Positions 15,585 to 24,341 of a stretch of 64,000 nucleotides of DNA are shown in pieces. Position 1 is the first letter of the stretch, and every line of letters starts with the position of its first letter. The DNA is taken from assembly GCF_000389635.1 (NCBI RefSeq), contig NC_021182.1, positions 3,823,925-3,887,924 on the forward strand, in the 5' to 3' direction. The stretch comes from Clostridium pasteurianum BC1. Lineage in GTDB: Bacteria > Bacillota > Clostridia > Clostridiales > Clostridiaceae. The notes beneath the pieces are model-generated. The model searched no databases and was not told the origin of the DNA. It was given only the letters and a program-made list of their open reading frames with translations. The translations under genes were made by a program, and so were the position numbers.

Positions 15585-15752
15585 ATGAAAAAGTTATTTA
15601 AAGAAATATTTAATTTAGAAACTTTAGAGAGAACTCTGATATACAGTGCATTCACTGAATCATACTCTTCATCTTATTATTCAATTTTGAGTGGCATTAT
15701 TAGAGATATGGATGCAAAAAAAGATGGTAAAAAAACACAAAAGGTTGCATAG
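15585..15752 (+). CDS. small protein, 55 residues
   Basis: Reads MKKLFKEIFNLETLERTLIY... GIIRDMDAKKDGKKTQKVA. A textbook AAGGAGG site lies nine bases before the ATG. The middle is amphipathic and Ser/Tyr-rich, the end basic. No family recognised. The strong ribosome site and an upstream inverted repeat support it as real. It could be a small peptide with regulatory or membrane-associated activity, but nothing in the sequence proves that. Confidence 0.5.
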   Translation: MKKLFKEIFNLETLERTLIYSAFTESYSSSYYSILSGIIRDMDAKKDGKKTQKVA

Positions 15753-15795
15753 CTCTTATTTACATCACAATAATACTACTTGGAGAGTAACAAAT

Positions 15796-15987
15796 ATGGA
15801 TAACAAAATAATGAACAAAGACAAGACTTTATGGTTTTTTATTTATAAAATTATGAAGTCTTGTCTTTATTATTTATACATCATTCATATCATACTTCTA
15901 TTTTATATTGGAAGTTTTGTTTTTTCTGCTCATAGCTATAAGCTTTTTGGAATCACTGGTAAAACCAGTGGCATTCTAAAACAATAA
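15796..15987 (+). CDS. doubtful small membrane protein
   Basis: 63 residues with a hydrophobic segment YYLYIIHIILLFYIGSFVF and a GGAG ten bases before the ATG. The coding stretch also contains two hairpins (AAGACAAGACT with AGTCTTGTCTT at 15817-15868, and CACTGG...CCAGTG near 15953-15970), which is unusual for a gene. It may instead be non-coding. Confidence 0.25.
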   Translation: MDNKIMNKDKTLWFFIYKIMKSCLYYLYIIHIILLFYIGSFVFSAHSYKLFGITGKTSGILKQ

Positions 15988-16017
15988 AAATTTCCTCAAA
16001 CTGTAGTTTAAGGAAAT
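15976..16017 (-). terminator. terminator of the GDPD/ABC transporter operon
   Basis: ATTTCCTCAAAC pairs with GTTTAAGGAAAT with one mismatch. On the minus strand it is followed by TTTTTATTGTTTT. It lies about 60 bases after the permease stop codon. Confidence 0.7.
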
Positions 16018-16074
16018 ATAGAATATAAAATACACACCAAAAATAGCAAAATACCCCAAGTCTTTGATATTATC

Positions 16075-17790
16075 CTATTTATTTTTTCTTATCTTCATAC
16101 TACTTGTAAAATAAAGTGCTGCTGTAGAAATTATCATGATAACTACTGTATAAACAAAAGACATTACTTGGGCATTTATATTTGCATCTTCATCACTGGC
16201 ATTTTTAATTACTATACCCAGTGGTTGAAGAAGTGGATGATATAAGAATACTGTCACATCATAATCTGTGAGCATACTATTAAAGTTTAAAACTATTACT
16301 GATAAAATTGAAGGTAAAATAATTGGCAAAATTACACGACGCATTATATAAAATGCACTTGCTCCCATACATCTTGCAGACTCTTCCAAACTTTCATCCA
16401 CACTAAAAAATGCAGCCTTAATCATTCTTAATGAGAAAGGTATTTTTACAATAACATATGCTAACAAAAGTATACCTGCAGTACCTATTAACACCTTATT
16501 ACCCACTAAAATTCTTGGTGTGTCATAAGTAGTCATAAGACCAAGCGCTATTAATGTACCTGGAAGCAGCCATGGAATAAGCATACTATATTCTAGCATA
16601 GCAGCAAATTTTCCTTTTGATTTGTGTATGATTCTTGATACTAATATAGAAATTATTGCCACAATAATAGCTGCAAGTAAAGAATAAACAATACTTATTA
16701 AATAAGGTTTAAATGCATTCACATCAATAAACAATGCTTTATAATTTTCTAGAGTCAAACTCTTAAAAGATAAGGTAGCACTTTTAATACTGCTAGAATT
16801 TGACAAAGAATAAACAATTACTAGTAAAATTGGTACAGTATAAATTACAAATAAAATATATGCCAAAAAATGTGCTATGAAATTACCTACCGGATTTATA
16901 ATTTTTTGCTTTACCATTTTCGATTTTGTTTTTGATATAGAAATATAGTTGCCACCTTTTTCAAATTTATTCAATATGAGTAATAGGATTATAGTTACCA
17001 CTCCTAAAATAATAGAAAGAAGAGATGCGATTTCTTTAGAGTATGAGCTTTTTGCAAAGATAATAATCATAGGATTTATAGTCTGAAAAGAATCTCCTCC
17101 TACAATAATTGGTGCAGCCATGGCTCCAAGCCCTGTGAGAAATGTTAAAATAGTAACAGCAAAGAAAGTAGGTTTCAAAACAGGCATCACGATTTGAAAA
17201 AATACAGTTCTAAAAGATGCCCCCATATTTCTCGCTGCTTCTATGATTTGATAGTCTATCCCACGAATAGCATTAGTAAGAAAAATGATATGATTTGATG
17301 TACAGGCAAAAGTCATAATAAATATAACTGCGAAATAGCCTGTAAACCAATTTGGATTGATGTTTGGATTTATATAAAGTAAAAGCTTCGTAAATACACC
17401 ATTTGTACCATATATAAATTTATATCCGGTACACAGCACAATCCCTCCATATACCAGCGTACTCATATAACCTATTTTTAATATTTTAGCACCCTTAATG
17501 TCAAAATATTCAGTAAAAACAACTAATAATGTACCCACAATATTTACAGTTATAATAAGTGAAACCGCCAAAATAAAGCTGTTTAATAAACTTCTCATAG
17601 CTCTTTCGGAAGATAAGAGCTTACTAAATACTGCTGTAGAAAACTCACCATTTTTAAAGAATACGTTGATTAAAAGATTAGCATTAGGATAAATTAAAAA
17701 AGCAATAACAAACCATATAAGGAACGCTCTAATAACAATCCCTATAATTCCTATACCTTTAAATTTTTCTTTTAAATTTAATTTTTTCAT
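16075..17790 (-). CDS. ABC transporter permease, fused two-domain (FbpB-like)
   Basis: 571 residues with about twelve membrane segments in two homologous halves. Each half has the EAA loop that docks on the ATPase: EAARNMGASFRTVFFQIVMP near residue 185 and EESARCMGASAFYIMRRVILP near 470. This double permease is typical of Fe3+, phosphonate and polyamine-type importers. The gene is last in an operon with a glycerophosphodiesterase, a binding lipoprotein and an ATPase, so uptake of glycerophosphodiesters or another phosphorylated polyol is more likely than iron; this is inference. It starts 29 bases after the ATPase stop. Confidence 0.9.
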   Translation of the reverse strand: MKKLNLKEKFKGIGIIGIVIRAFLIWFVIAFLIYPNANLLINVFFKNGEFSTAVFSKLLSSERAMRSLLNSFILAVSLIITVNIVGTLLVVFTEYFDIKGAKILKIGYMSTLVYGGIVLCTGYKFIYGTNGVFTKLLLYINPNINPNWFTGYFAVIFIMTFACTSNHIIFLTNAIRGIDYQIIEAARNMGASFRTVFFQIVMPVLKPTFFAVTILTFLTGLGAMAAPIIVGGDSFQTINPMIIIFAKSSYSKEIASLLSIILGVVTIILLLILNKFEKGGNYISISKTKSKMVKQKIINPVGNFIAHFLAYILFVIYTVPILLVIVYSLSNSSSIKSATLSFKSLTLENYKALFIDVNAFKPYLISIVYSLLAAIIVAIISILVSRIIHKSKGKFAAMLEYSMLIPWLLPGTLIALGLMTTYDTPRILVGNKVLIGTAGILLLAYVIVKIPFSLRMIKAAFFSVDESLEESARCMGASAFYIMRRVILPIILPSILSVIVLNFNSMLTDYDVTVFLYHPLLQPLGIVIKNASDEDANINAQVMSFVYTVVIMIISTAALYFTSSMKIRKNK

Positions 17791-17819
17791 ATTTTTACCC
17801 TACCTTATATATTATGCAC

Positions 17820-18824
17820 TTAAAATTGCATAATATCTTTAGTATTTATATATAGATCAACTTCACTTCCTATTTTATGGTATATAACATCATCATTTTT
17901 CTCAATATTTTTTATGTTTCGTCCTAAAACTGAATAATTATATTTTGTGTAAATACCATTATATTCTGAATCTTTGACAATAGCTTTAAGTTTTACAAAG
18001 CCCTCTCTTTTTTGTGTGTAAATTCTTTCTATTCTAACAAAAGCTTCTTTGCTTTCATTTAATTTATTTACAGTCTGCTTATTGATTTCTTTTATTATTT
18101 CGTTGTCAAGTCTGTTAACATCACCTATAAAATCACAAACAAATTCAGAAGCAGATTTATTATAAATTTCATAAGGTGTACCCACCTGCTCTATCTTGCC
18201 CTTGTTAAAAACAGCAATTCTATTAGAAAGAGTAAGTGCCTCCTCTTGATCATGTGTTACATATAATGTTGTAATACCAAGTTCTTCTTGAAATCTTTTC
18301 AGTTCATATCTAAGACCGACTCTTAATTTGGCATCAAGGTTTGAAAGAGGTTCATCAAGGCATAGTATTTTTGGCTTTAACACAATAGCACGAGCCAATG
18401 CAACACGCTGCTGCTGACCTCCTGAAAGCTCAGATACATTTCTGTATAACTGCGTTTCATTTAATTCTATTTTTTTAACAACTTCCATTACGTTTTTATG
18501 TATTTCTTCTTTTGAAGCTTTTTTTACCTTTAATCCAAAAGCAATATTTTCATATACATTCATAGATGGGAAAAGTGCATAACTTTGAAACACCATTCCT
18601 ATATTTCTTTTTTCTACAGATACATTAGTAACATCTTTATTATCAATAAATATACTTCCACTGCTTGGAGTAATAAAACCTACAAGACTTCTTAAAGTTG
18701 TAGTTTTTCCACATCCTGAAGGTCCTAACAATGTAAAAAATTCTCCATCATTGATAGATAAATTTAAATTTTGTATGGCAAGAAAATCTCCATATTTTAT
18801 TTGTACGTTTTTAAATTCTATCAT
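17820..18824 (-). CDS. ABC transporter ATP-binding protein
   Basis: 334 residues from the ATG at 18824, which has AGGAAGGTG upstream. Walker A GPSGCGKTT, Q-loop MVFQSYALFP, signature LSGGQQQRVALARA, Walker B ILCLDEPLS, and switch YVTHDQEEA are all present. The C-terminal 90 residues look like a TOBE domain, as in importers for Fe3+, spermidine or glycerol-3-phosphate. It energises the permease encoded next and receives substrate through the upstream lipoprotein. Confidence 0.95.
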   Translation of the reverse strand: MIEFKNVQIKYGDFLAIQNLNLSINDGEFFTLLGPSGCGKTTTLRSLVGFITPSSGSIFIDNKDVTNVSVEKRNIGMVFQSYALFPSMNVYENIAFGLKVKKASKEEIHKNVMEVVKKIELNETQLYRNVSELSGGQQQRVALARAIVLKPKILCLDEPLSNLDAKLRVGLRYELKRFQEELGITTLYVTHDQEEALTLSNRIAVFNKGKIEQVGTPYEIYNKSASEFVCDFIGDVNRLDNEIIKEINKQTVNKLNESKEAFVRIERIYTQKREGFVKLKAIVKDSEYNGIYTKYNYSVLGRNIKNIEKNDDVIYHKIGSEVDLYINTKDIMQF

Positions 18825-18889
18825 ATATATACACCTTCCTATATATAAATGCGGTGTATATAACAACCTATACACCGCCATAAATGAAT

Positions 18890-19981
18890 TTATTTCAGAA
18901 ATTCAAGTTGTACCTTTTCCATCCATTTGTCCATATTGTCTGCAACAAACTTCCAGTCAATTTGTTGAGGTTTTACATTAGCCATTAATTCTTTTACTTC
19001 TGGTGCTGCTTTTGCAAGAGCATCAGGCTGAACAGGCACTGTACCAAACTTTTGAGACCATTCTGCCTGCACTTCAGCAGAACCAAACCAGTCTACAAAT
19101 TCTTTTGCTACATCAGTCTTTTTACTTTTGTTAAAAATAGCTACTTGTTCTACTACAAATGGAACACCTATCTTAGGTGCCATAATCCCTAAGTTTGTCC
19201 CTAGTTGTTTTTCATGTTGTAACAATCCACTACCAAAGGCCATTATCAAAGGACGTTGACCATTCATTACTGCAGCATAGCTATCTTCACCAGTTTTTTC
19301 TATATGCCCATTTTGAAGATATTTCTTTGCAACATCCCAGCCTTCCTGTGAAATACCATATTGTCCATTAGGATCCTTATATCTTACAAGAATACTTGCT
19401 AAAATAGTTTTTGAAGTACCTCCACCTAAATCTAGTATAGTATATTTATTTTTATATTCAGGTTTTATTAAGTCTGTCCAATCCGTTGGAACTGTCTGAT
19501 CATTATAATATTTTTTATTATAAGCCAAAATTAGTGGTTGAGTCACTGTTGGATAATAATAACCATCTTTATCTCCAAGAGTCATATCAACATCTTTAGC
19601 CCAAGAAGGTTTAAACTTCATAAGCATATCTTGTTTTTTCAATTTTTCATATTCCACTGCATTTAATCCAATAACAACGTCATCAATCTGATTATTCTTT
19701 TCCGCAACTAATCTGTTTGCTAGATCTCCAGCTCCTAATGTTACGACATTTAGCTTAAATCCTTTCTCTGCAGCTTTTTGTGTAAGCCATTCTGCTCTCC
19801 CATCAGAGCCTGAGTTTGTGTAAATTACTAATGATTTGTCTTTATTTTCTTCTGTCCCCTGTGCTTGTTTGTTTTTATTTCCCCCTTGATTTCCAGTCGT
19901 TGTGCTGCAGCCCGCTGCAAATGTCATTAAGATAATTGAAACTAATGTCAGTAGCAAAAATTTAACTTTTACTTTTTTCAT
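18890..19981 (-). CDS. extracellular solute-binding lipoprotein of the ABC transporter
   Basis: 363 residues. The signal peptide ends in the lipobox FAAGC at about residue 25, giving a membrane-anchored lipoprotein. It has a low-complexity linker (GNQGGNKNKQAQGTEENKDK), then SLVIYTNSGSDGRAEWLTQK typical of the Fe3+/thiamine/2-aminoethylphosphonate-type binding-protein superfamily. Other family-like blocks are DLIKPEYKNKYTILD and GDLANRLVAEKNNQIDDVV. Placed between GDPD and ATPase genes. The ligand is inferred only from the neighbouring GDPD. Confidence 0.92.
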   Translation of the reverse strand: MKKVKVKFLLLTLVSIILMTFAAGCSTTTGNQGGNKNKQAQGTEENKDKSLVIYTNSGSDGRAEWLTQKAAEKGFKLNVVTLGAGDLANRLVAEKNNQIDDVVIGLNAVEYEKLKKQDMLMKFKPSWAKDVDMTLGDKDGYYYPTVTQPLILAYNKKYYNDQTVPTDWTDLIKPEYKNKYTILDLGGGTSKTILASILVRYKDPNGQYGISQEGWDVAKKYLQNGHIEKTGEDSYAAVMNGQRPLIMAFGSGLLQHEKQLGTNLGIMAPKIGVPFVVEQVAIFNKSKKTDVAKEFVDWFGSAEVQAEWSQKFGTVPVQPDALAKAAPEVKELMANVKPQQIDWKFVADNMDKWMEKVQLEFLK

Positions 19982-19997
19982 AGTTACCTCCTATATT

Positions 19998-20846
19998 TTA
20001 TATAAATTTAGCATTTCTGCTATCTATATACTGTTTTAAAAGCAATGGCCAATCTGTTTGCAAAATATCAAAGCCAATATCTATCAATTTACCCCAGCTT
20101 TCATCTTCGTTTTCCATGATTGCTCTGTTATCATCAAGTCCTGCAGAGAGTATAGTGTCATCATCAAGAGTTATCGCATTTACCCAGGTTAAAATTCCAT
20201 TTGACTTAAGCTTTTCAATATATTCTGTATCTATTAATTCGCTATGTAAATCTTTAAATATCAATTCCACTCCTATTAAATTAAGCTTACATTTCATTAC
20301 TGAAGTAATATTTTCTTTAGTATATACAATAGGCATATACATTAAATTGCTTTCACTGTCTTCAAGAGACTTTAAAAGTTTTTTATCTTCATGAGATTTC
20401 AAAATAATCTGGTCTGCCATATTATGCTTTTCTAAAGCTTTTATTGTTTCGTTCCAATAAAACCAAGATCTATCGATATTAATCAAACATCTTCCTTTAA
20501 GATGTTCAAGGACATTATCCAGTTTTTCAATCTTCTGATTAATTTTAACTCCATCTACATTAAGGCAGGAATAACTTTCAATTTCTTTTGTACTCATAGT
20601 TCTGATGTCTTTGTTTACACCAATAACTGCTCTTTCCATTCCATTGTGGAATGCATAAAAATCACCATCAGTACTCATAATTACATCAACTTCAATAATA
20701 TCTGCCCCATGTTTTAGAGCATTTTCATATGCTTTTATAGTATTTTGCACAATATTTCCACCACAAGTCCCCCTATGTGCAGCAATCAGTATTTTTTTTT
20801 CTTCTTTCTTTTTCCAAATATTTTCTCTTATTAATTCAAAGTTCAA
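19998..20846 (-). CDS. glycerophosphodiester phosphodiesterase family protein
   Basis: 282 residues with the GDPD signature: AAHRGTCGGNIVQNTIKAYE (catalytic His-Arg), ADIIEVDVIMSTDGDFYAFHN (Glu-x-Asp metal ligands and the second His). It would hydrolyse glycerophosphodiesters to glycerol-3-phosphate and an alcohol. No signal peptide is seen, so it is cytosolic and would act on imported substrate. The start is TTG at 20846, supported by AGAAGGGAG ten bases upstream. First gene of the operon; a strong promoter lies just upstream. Confidence 0.9.
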   Translation of the reverse strand: MNFELIRENIWKKKEEKKILIAAHRGTCGGNIVQNTIKAYENALKHGADIIEVDVIMSTDGDFYAFHNGMERAVIGVNKDIRTMSTKEIESYSCLNVDGVKINQKIEKLDNVLEHLKGRCLINIDRSWFYWNETIKALEKHNMADQIILKSHEDKKLLKSLEDSESNLMYMPIVYTKENITSVMKCKLNLIGVELIFKDLHSELIDTEYIEKLKSNGILTWVNAITLDDDTILSAGLDDNRAIMENEDESWGKLIDIGFDILQTDWPLLLKQYIDSRNAKFI

Positions 20847-20877
20847 TTTAATTCTACTCCCTTCTTTCCACAGCTAT

Positions 20878-20907
20878 ACTATAACAAACTATTTTTGAAC
20901 GTGTCAA
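20878..20907 (-). promoter_or_regulatory. promoter of the GDPD/ABC operon with an overlapping inverted repeat
   Basis: On the minus strand TTGACA (20902-20907) and TATAGT (20878-20883) are spaced by 18 bases. TTGAACGTGTCAA (20895-20907) is a partial palindrome that overlaps the -35 box and shares ACGTTC with the GAACGTTC site at 20996, so it is a plausible repressor site. Confidence 0.8.
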
Positions 20908-20991
20908 TTATATTTCCTTAGTAAACAAACGATTTTACCTAGCTTTTACATACATTTTACTTAGTATTTACAATATATAATGATTATATTG

Positions 20992-21007
20992 ATTGGAACG
21001 TTCTAAT
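20992..21007. promoter_or_regulatory. probable LacI-type operator
   Basis: ATTGGAACGTTCTAAT has a perfect GAACGTTC core with a central CG, the usual form of LacI-family operators. It is about 90 bases upstream of the operon promoter, so together with the site at the -35 box it could support looping. Confidence 0.55.
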
Positions 21008-21043
21008 ATTTTACAATTTAGAATTTCTAAATTGTAAAATATT
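21005..21043. repeat. perfect 39-bp palindrome
   Basis: Two 19-base arms, each AATATTTTACAATTTAGAA or its complement, around a single T. It lies between the LacI-type operator and the terminator of the regulator gene. Purely AT-rich, no T-run of its own. Confidence 0.7.
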
Positions 21044-21049
21044 GCATAA

Positions 21050-21091
21050 AAAAAAACAGTACGCACTAAAATGTGCATACCGTTTTTTTAT
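21050..21091 (-). terminator. bidirectional terminator after the LacI-SBP regulator gene
   Basis: CAGTACGCAC and GTGCATACCG pair with two wobble positions; A-runs on one side and T-runs on the other flank it. It lies five bases after the regulator stop and separates it from the operon. Confidence 0.75.
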
Positions 21092-21095
21092 GTGT

Positions 21096-23273
21096 CTACC
21101 TGTTAAACTCTTTATCAAAATAATGCTGTGCATTACTTAATGCTGTATCGATATTAACAATTCCTGTTACAGAACTGCGTATAGCCATACCCAGTATTGT
21201 TTCAAATTTTCTATCGTCAAATTGGGAATGCTTTGAATTTTTATTTCTTCTATATCCATGTCTAAAACTTTTATCCATCCCTTTAATCCATGGATATAGA
21301 GTCATCACATCTTCATTATTATGAATACTTTTACAAGGTGAAAAACCTCCCAAATAAGTAATAGTAGAAGAAATATTGTCACTATAAATCCAATTTAGAA
21401 AATCAATGCTTTCCTGATATTTTTTACTTTCTTTACTTATACCTACAATACCACCACCCAGAAGAGGATAGCCCCCTGGAACTTTTGCAAAACCGATTTT
21501 TCCAACAACTTTAGAATTCTTACTATGAAGCATGTGTGATGAGTGATTAGAAAATACAATAATCATAGCTGTATTGCCTTCCGCAAAGTTTTCTAAAGAT
21601 TTTTGCCACCAAATATTTGTAGCCCCATCTGTATAATCATAAGTCTCTATATAACTTACCAGTGATTTCTTTGCTATTTCTGTATTTATAACAACATTTC
21701 CATTTTCATCAAATATTTCTCCTCCGAAATCTTTAAATCTTGGCAAAAAATCACAGGCCGCCACAGCTGCAGAACCAAATACAAGACTTGTACCATAATC
21801 TATCGGAGAGTCTGGATTATATTTTCTTGTAAAAAATCTTGCTATTTCATTATATTCTTTAAAACTTTGTGGCAATCTTAGATGACGTCTATATCTTTCA
21901 TAAAATTCTCTTTGAATTTTTGCATCTTCAAATAAATCTTTTCTGTAATATAAAATCTGTACACTTGGATCTAATGGCATAGAATATAATTTATCATTTA
22001 TTTTATAATAATCAGCAGAAATACTATCAGAAAATTTCTTTAGCAATGATTGAATCTGTGATGAATTAATATCTAAAGGCATATATAGCTTTTCTCCCAG
22101 TTCAGAAAGCCAAGCCATATCAAGTCTTATCAAATCATAGCATGAATTTATGGTTGTAGCTGTTTTGTATAGTTCATCATAAGTCAAATCAGTAATTCTA
22201 ACATCGATACCTGTCTCCAACTTACAGCTTGGTAAAAGTTTTTTCAAAGCCTCTGTAGTAGGACTTGCAAGTGTTAAAACATTCAATTCACGTTTTTGAT
22301 TACGTACAGAAATATCAGAAAAGCAAAAGCGGAATCCATCATTTGGTGTATAGAGGTAATTTTTATTTGTATTCTCATTTTTAACTAATTTTAGAATGTA
22401 TTGACCTATTTTTTTCCCTAAGAGTCTATAATTCAGCTCATACTTTATAATATCACTGCTAGGCATGGTTTCTGTACTTGAAATAGAATATATAGATGGT
22501 AATTTCTTCTGAGGATTATAGATTTGGATATCCTTTAAACAAGAAGCTCTTTCTATACTTGTAGTTACAATAGCATCAAAACAATTACTAGATGAAATCA
22601 CGTCAAACGCAGTGATAAATCTTAGAGAATAATCACTGCTAAAAATTTTAAGATTGCAATAATTATCTTCCAAAGTTTCGGATAAGCTTTTTACAAACTG
22701 TTTTATATTGGAAAATTTACTTTCTCCTGAAAACAATGCAATATTTTTATGCCCGTCTTTTATTAGTCTCTTTGCAATATCTGTTCCTGCTTTTTTAAAG
22801 TCAAAAGAAACAAAGGTAGAATTTTCAGGCATATTTTCCACAAATCTATCTACAAAAATAAATTTTGTATTATCATTATAAATTTCATTGTTTTTCACGA
22901 AAGAGCTTACGACAATTACATAATCAGGATTTAATGATAAAACCCGTTCTAGAATCTTTTGTTCTGAATAGGATATACTATTAGTGGCAAAAACATTTAC
23001 TTCATACCCATATTCTTTCAACTGATTATCAATACTTATAACCAAATCAGTGTATACCTTCATATTAAGTTCAGGGATTATTATACTTATACGCTTACTG
23101 TATCTCTGTCTTAATTCTCTTGCCTGAGCATTGATTTTATAGCCAAGTGCTTTAGCTGCATTTTCAACCAACCTGATTTTCTCAACACTCACATTTCCTT
23201 TTTTGTTCAGAACATTTGATACTGTTCCATGCGATACACCAGCTAGCTTTGCAATATCTTTGATATTCGGCAT
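21096..23273 (-). CDS. LacI-family repressor fused to an extracellular-type solute-binding domain
   Basis: 725 residues, about twice a normal LacI regulator. Residues 1-55 are the LacI HTH (IKDIAKLAGVSHGTVSNVLN). Residues about 60-330 are a periplasmic-binding-fold effector domain (RISIIIPELNMKVYTDLVIS, HKNIALFSGESKFSN). Residues about 335-725 form a second, type I extracellular solute-binding domain (LNVLTLASPTTEALKKLLPS, YDLIRLDMAWLSELGEKLYM, YSMPLDPSVQILYYRKDLFE, GYPLLGGGIVGISKESKKYQ). There is no signal peptide, so that domain is cytosolic. It lies upstream of the GDPD/ABC operon and is separated from it by a terminator and operator-like sites, so it probably controls that operon. The ligand is unknown. 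Confidence 0.9.
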   Translation of the reverse strand: MPNIKDIAKLAGVSHGTVSNVLNKKGNVSVEKIRLVENAAKALGYKINAQARELRQRYSKRISIIIPELNMKVYTDLVISIDNQLKEYGYEVNVFATNSISYSEQKILERVLSLNPDYVIVVSSFVKNNEIYNDNTKFIFVDRFVENMPENSTFVSFDFKKAGTDIAKRLIKDGHKNIALFSGESKFSNIKQFVKSLSETLEDNYCNLKIFSSDYSLRFITAFDVISSSNCFDAIVTTSIERASCLKDIQIYNPQKKLPSIYSISSTETMPSSDIIKYELNYRLLGKKIGQYILKLVKNENTNKNYLYTPNDGFRFCFSDISVRNQKRELNVLTLASPTTEALKKLLPSCKLETGIDVRITDLTYDELYKTATTINSCYDLIRLDMAWLSELGEKLYMPLDINSSQIQSLLKKFSDSISADYYKINDKLYSMPLDPSVQILYYRKDLFEDAKIQREFYERYRRHLRLPQSFKEYNEIARFFTRKYNPDSPIDYGTSLVFGSAAVAACDFLPRFKDFGGEIFDENGNVVINTEIAKKSLVSYIETYDYTDGATNIWWQKSLENFAEGNTAMIIVFSNHSSHMLHSKNSKVVGKIGFAKVPGGYPLLGGGIVGISKESKKYQESIDFLNWIYSDNISSTITYLGGFSPCKSIHNNEDVMTLYPWIKGMDKSFRHGYRRNKNSKHSQFDDRKFETILGMAIRSSVTGIVNIDTALSNAQHYFDKEFNR

Positions 23274-23355
23274 AAATATCCACCTTTATCTAATTGTTAT
23301 TTGCTGATATTATATCACAGTATATAAGGATTGTGTCAATATAAGAATATTAATT

Positions 23356-23392
23356 AACCTATTGTACTAGTGATTTAACTAGCACAATAGGT
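23356..23392. repeat. hairpin at the end of the truncated HD duplicate
   Basis: AACCTATTGTACTAGT and ACTAGCACAATAGGTT are 16-base arms with one mismatch around GATTTA. The HD-gene homology stops at its right edge. It may be a terminator for minus-strand reading (TTAATTAATATT follows) or the scar of a small element. Confidence 0.5.
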
Positions 23393-23649
23393 TCACTTAA
23401 GATTTTTCTAGCTTCAATAGAACCCAATATTGCATGGTCAGTACTGCTGCCAGTTTTATAAGTATATATGTCATGAAGCATTCCTGAAATAGTACAGAGC
23501 TCTGCATTGATTCCTCTTTTTAATGCAAGTAAATTGCAAAATGAAGATACCGCATATAGATGAATATAGCCATGATTTCTTAACTCTAAATCAGGTTGAT
23601 TGTTTAAAATATCATTAACAATTATACGTATTTTTACTAATCTGTTCAT
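23359..23649 (-). pseudogene. truncated duplicate of the HD domain gene 7993-8466
   Basis: The first 84 residues are almost identical to the complete gene (NRLVKIRIIVNDILNNQPDL, GMLHDIYTYKTGSSTDHAIL), and the homology continues through the ribosome site and about 90 bases of upstream DNA. After RKILSE it switches to the unrelated tail PIVLVKSLVQ encoded by a hairpin. The distal metal ligands are lost, so it is probably non-functional. Confidence 0.85.
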
Positions 23650-23932
23650 AGTTTTATCACCCTTTATTTAAATATTTTACATAAACATACCTGTAACTCT
23701 ATTTTATCATCTTATGAATTTTATCGGTAGCAGATAATATATAGCTCAAAAATAAAAAATAATCTCAGTCCACATTTTATGATCCGTATAACCATATGGG
23801 CTGTTCACAAATATTTTACATTTATTTTAAATTAATATACCCAATAAATGAATAAAATTATATATAATTAAAGAAAGAAATCAGAATATTCAATAAATTA
23901 AATATGAATATTAGATGGGAGGAGAATATATT

Positions 23933-24148
23933 ATGGATAAATATTTAATTAAGAATACAACTAAAGAACAAAGAGAAAAAATTATCAGAGATTCACTTAA
24001 CTGCGGCGGAGGCGGCTGTGAAAACTGTTCTGCATGCGGCGTATACGGAGCACAGGATCCTTATGAAATGTATCAGACATATATTGACGGTGAAAAAGAA
24101 ATTTCTGAGATCAACAATGAATTTAGATCTTCTTCTTTTATTCGCTAA
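23933..24148 (+). CDS. small Cys-rich conserved protein
   Basis: 71 residues from the ATG at 23933, with GGAGGAG ten bases upstream. It begins MDKYLIKNTTKEQREKIIRD and holds the cluster NCGGGGCENCSACG (C-x4-C-x2-C-x2-C), then YEMYQTYIDGEKEISEINNEF. I recall similar short proteins ending in MYQxYIDGxxExxEIN in Clostridia, without known function. The cluster could bind Zn or an Fe-S centre, or be modified. The Gly/Cys stretch is GC-rich compared with its surroundings. Single gene with its own terminator. Confidence 0.75.
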   Translation: MDKYLIKNTTKEQREKIIRDSLNCGGGGCENCSACGVYGAQDPYEMYQTYIDGEKEISEINNEFRSSSFIR

Positions 24149-24199
24149 ACAGATGCCCCATGCGATTACTGTTAACTAGATTAATAGAGTGTGTATAAT

Positions 24200-24245
24200 A
24201 ATCACTTAAAGCCCTTGATTTCAAGGGCCTTAAGTGATTTTCCAT
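24200..24245 (+). terminator. terminator of the Cys-rich protein gene
   Basis: AATCACTTAA-A-GCCCTTGA with TCAAGGGC-C-TTAAGTGATT forms an 18-bp stem with one internal mismatch, followed by TTTCC. A perfect structure but a weak T-run. Confidence 0.7.
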
Positions 24246-24341
24246 GTCTATGCCTGGCCATATTAATTAGATAAAGGGCATTCCTTGTAGTTAATATCCC
24301 TTCCCTGATTATATATAGTTTAGAATATTATGATACATTTA

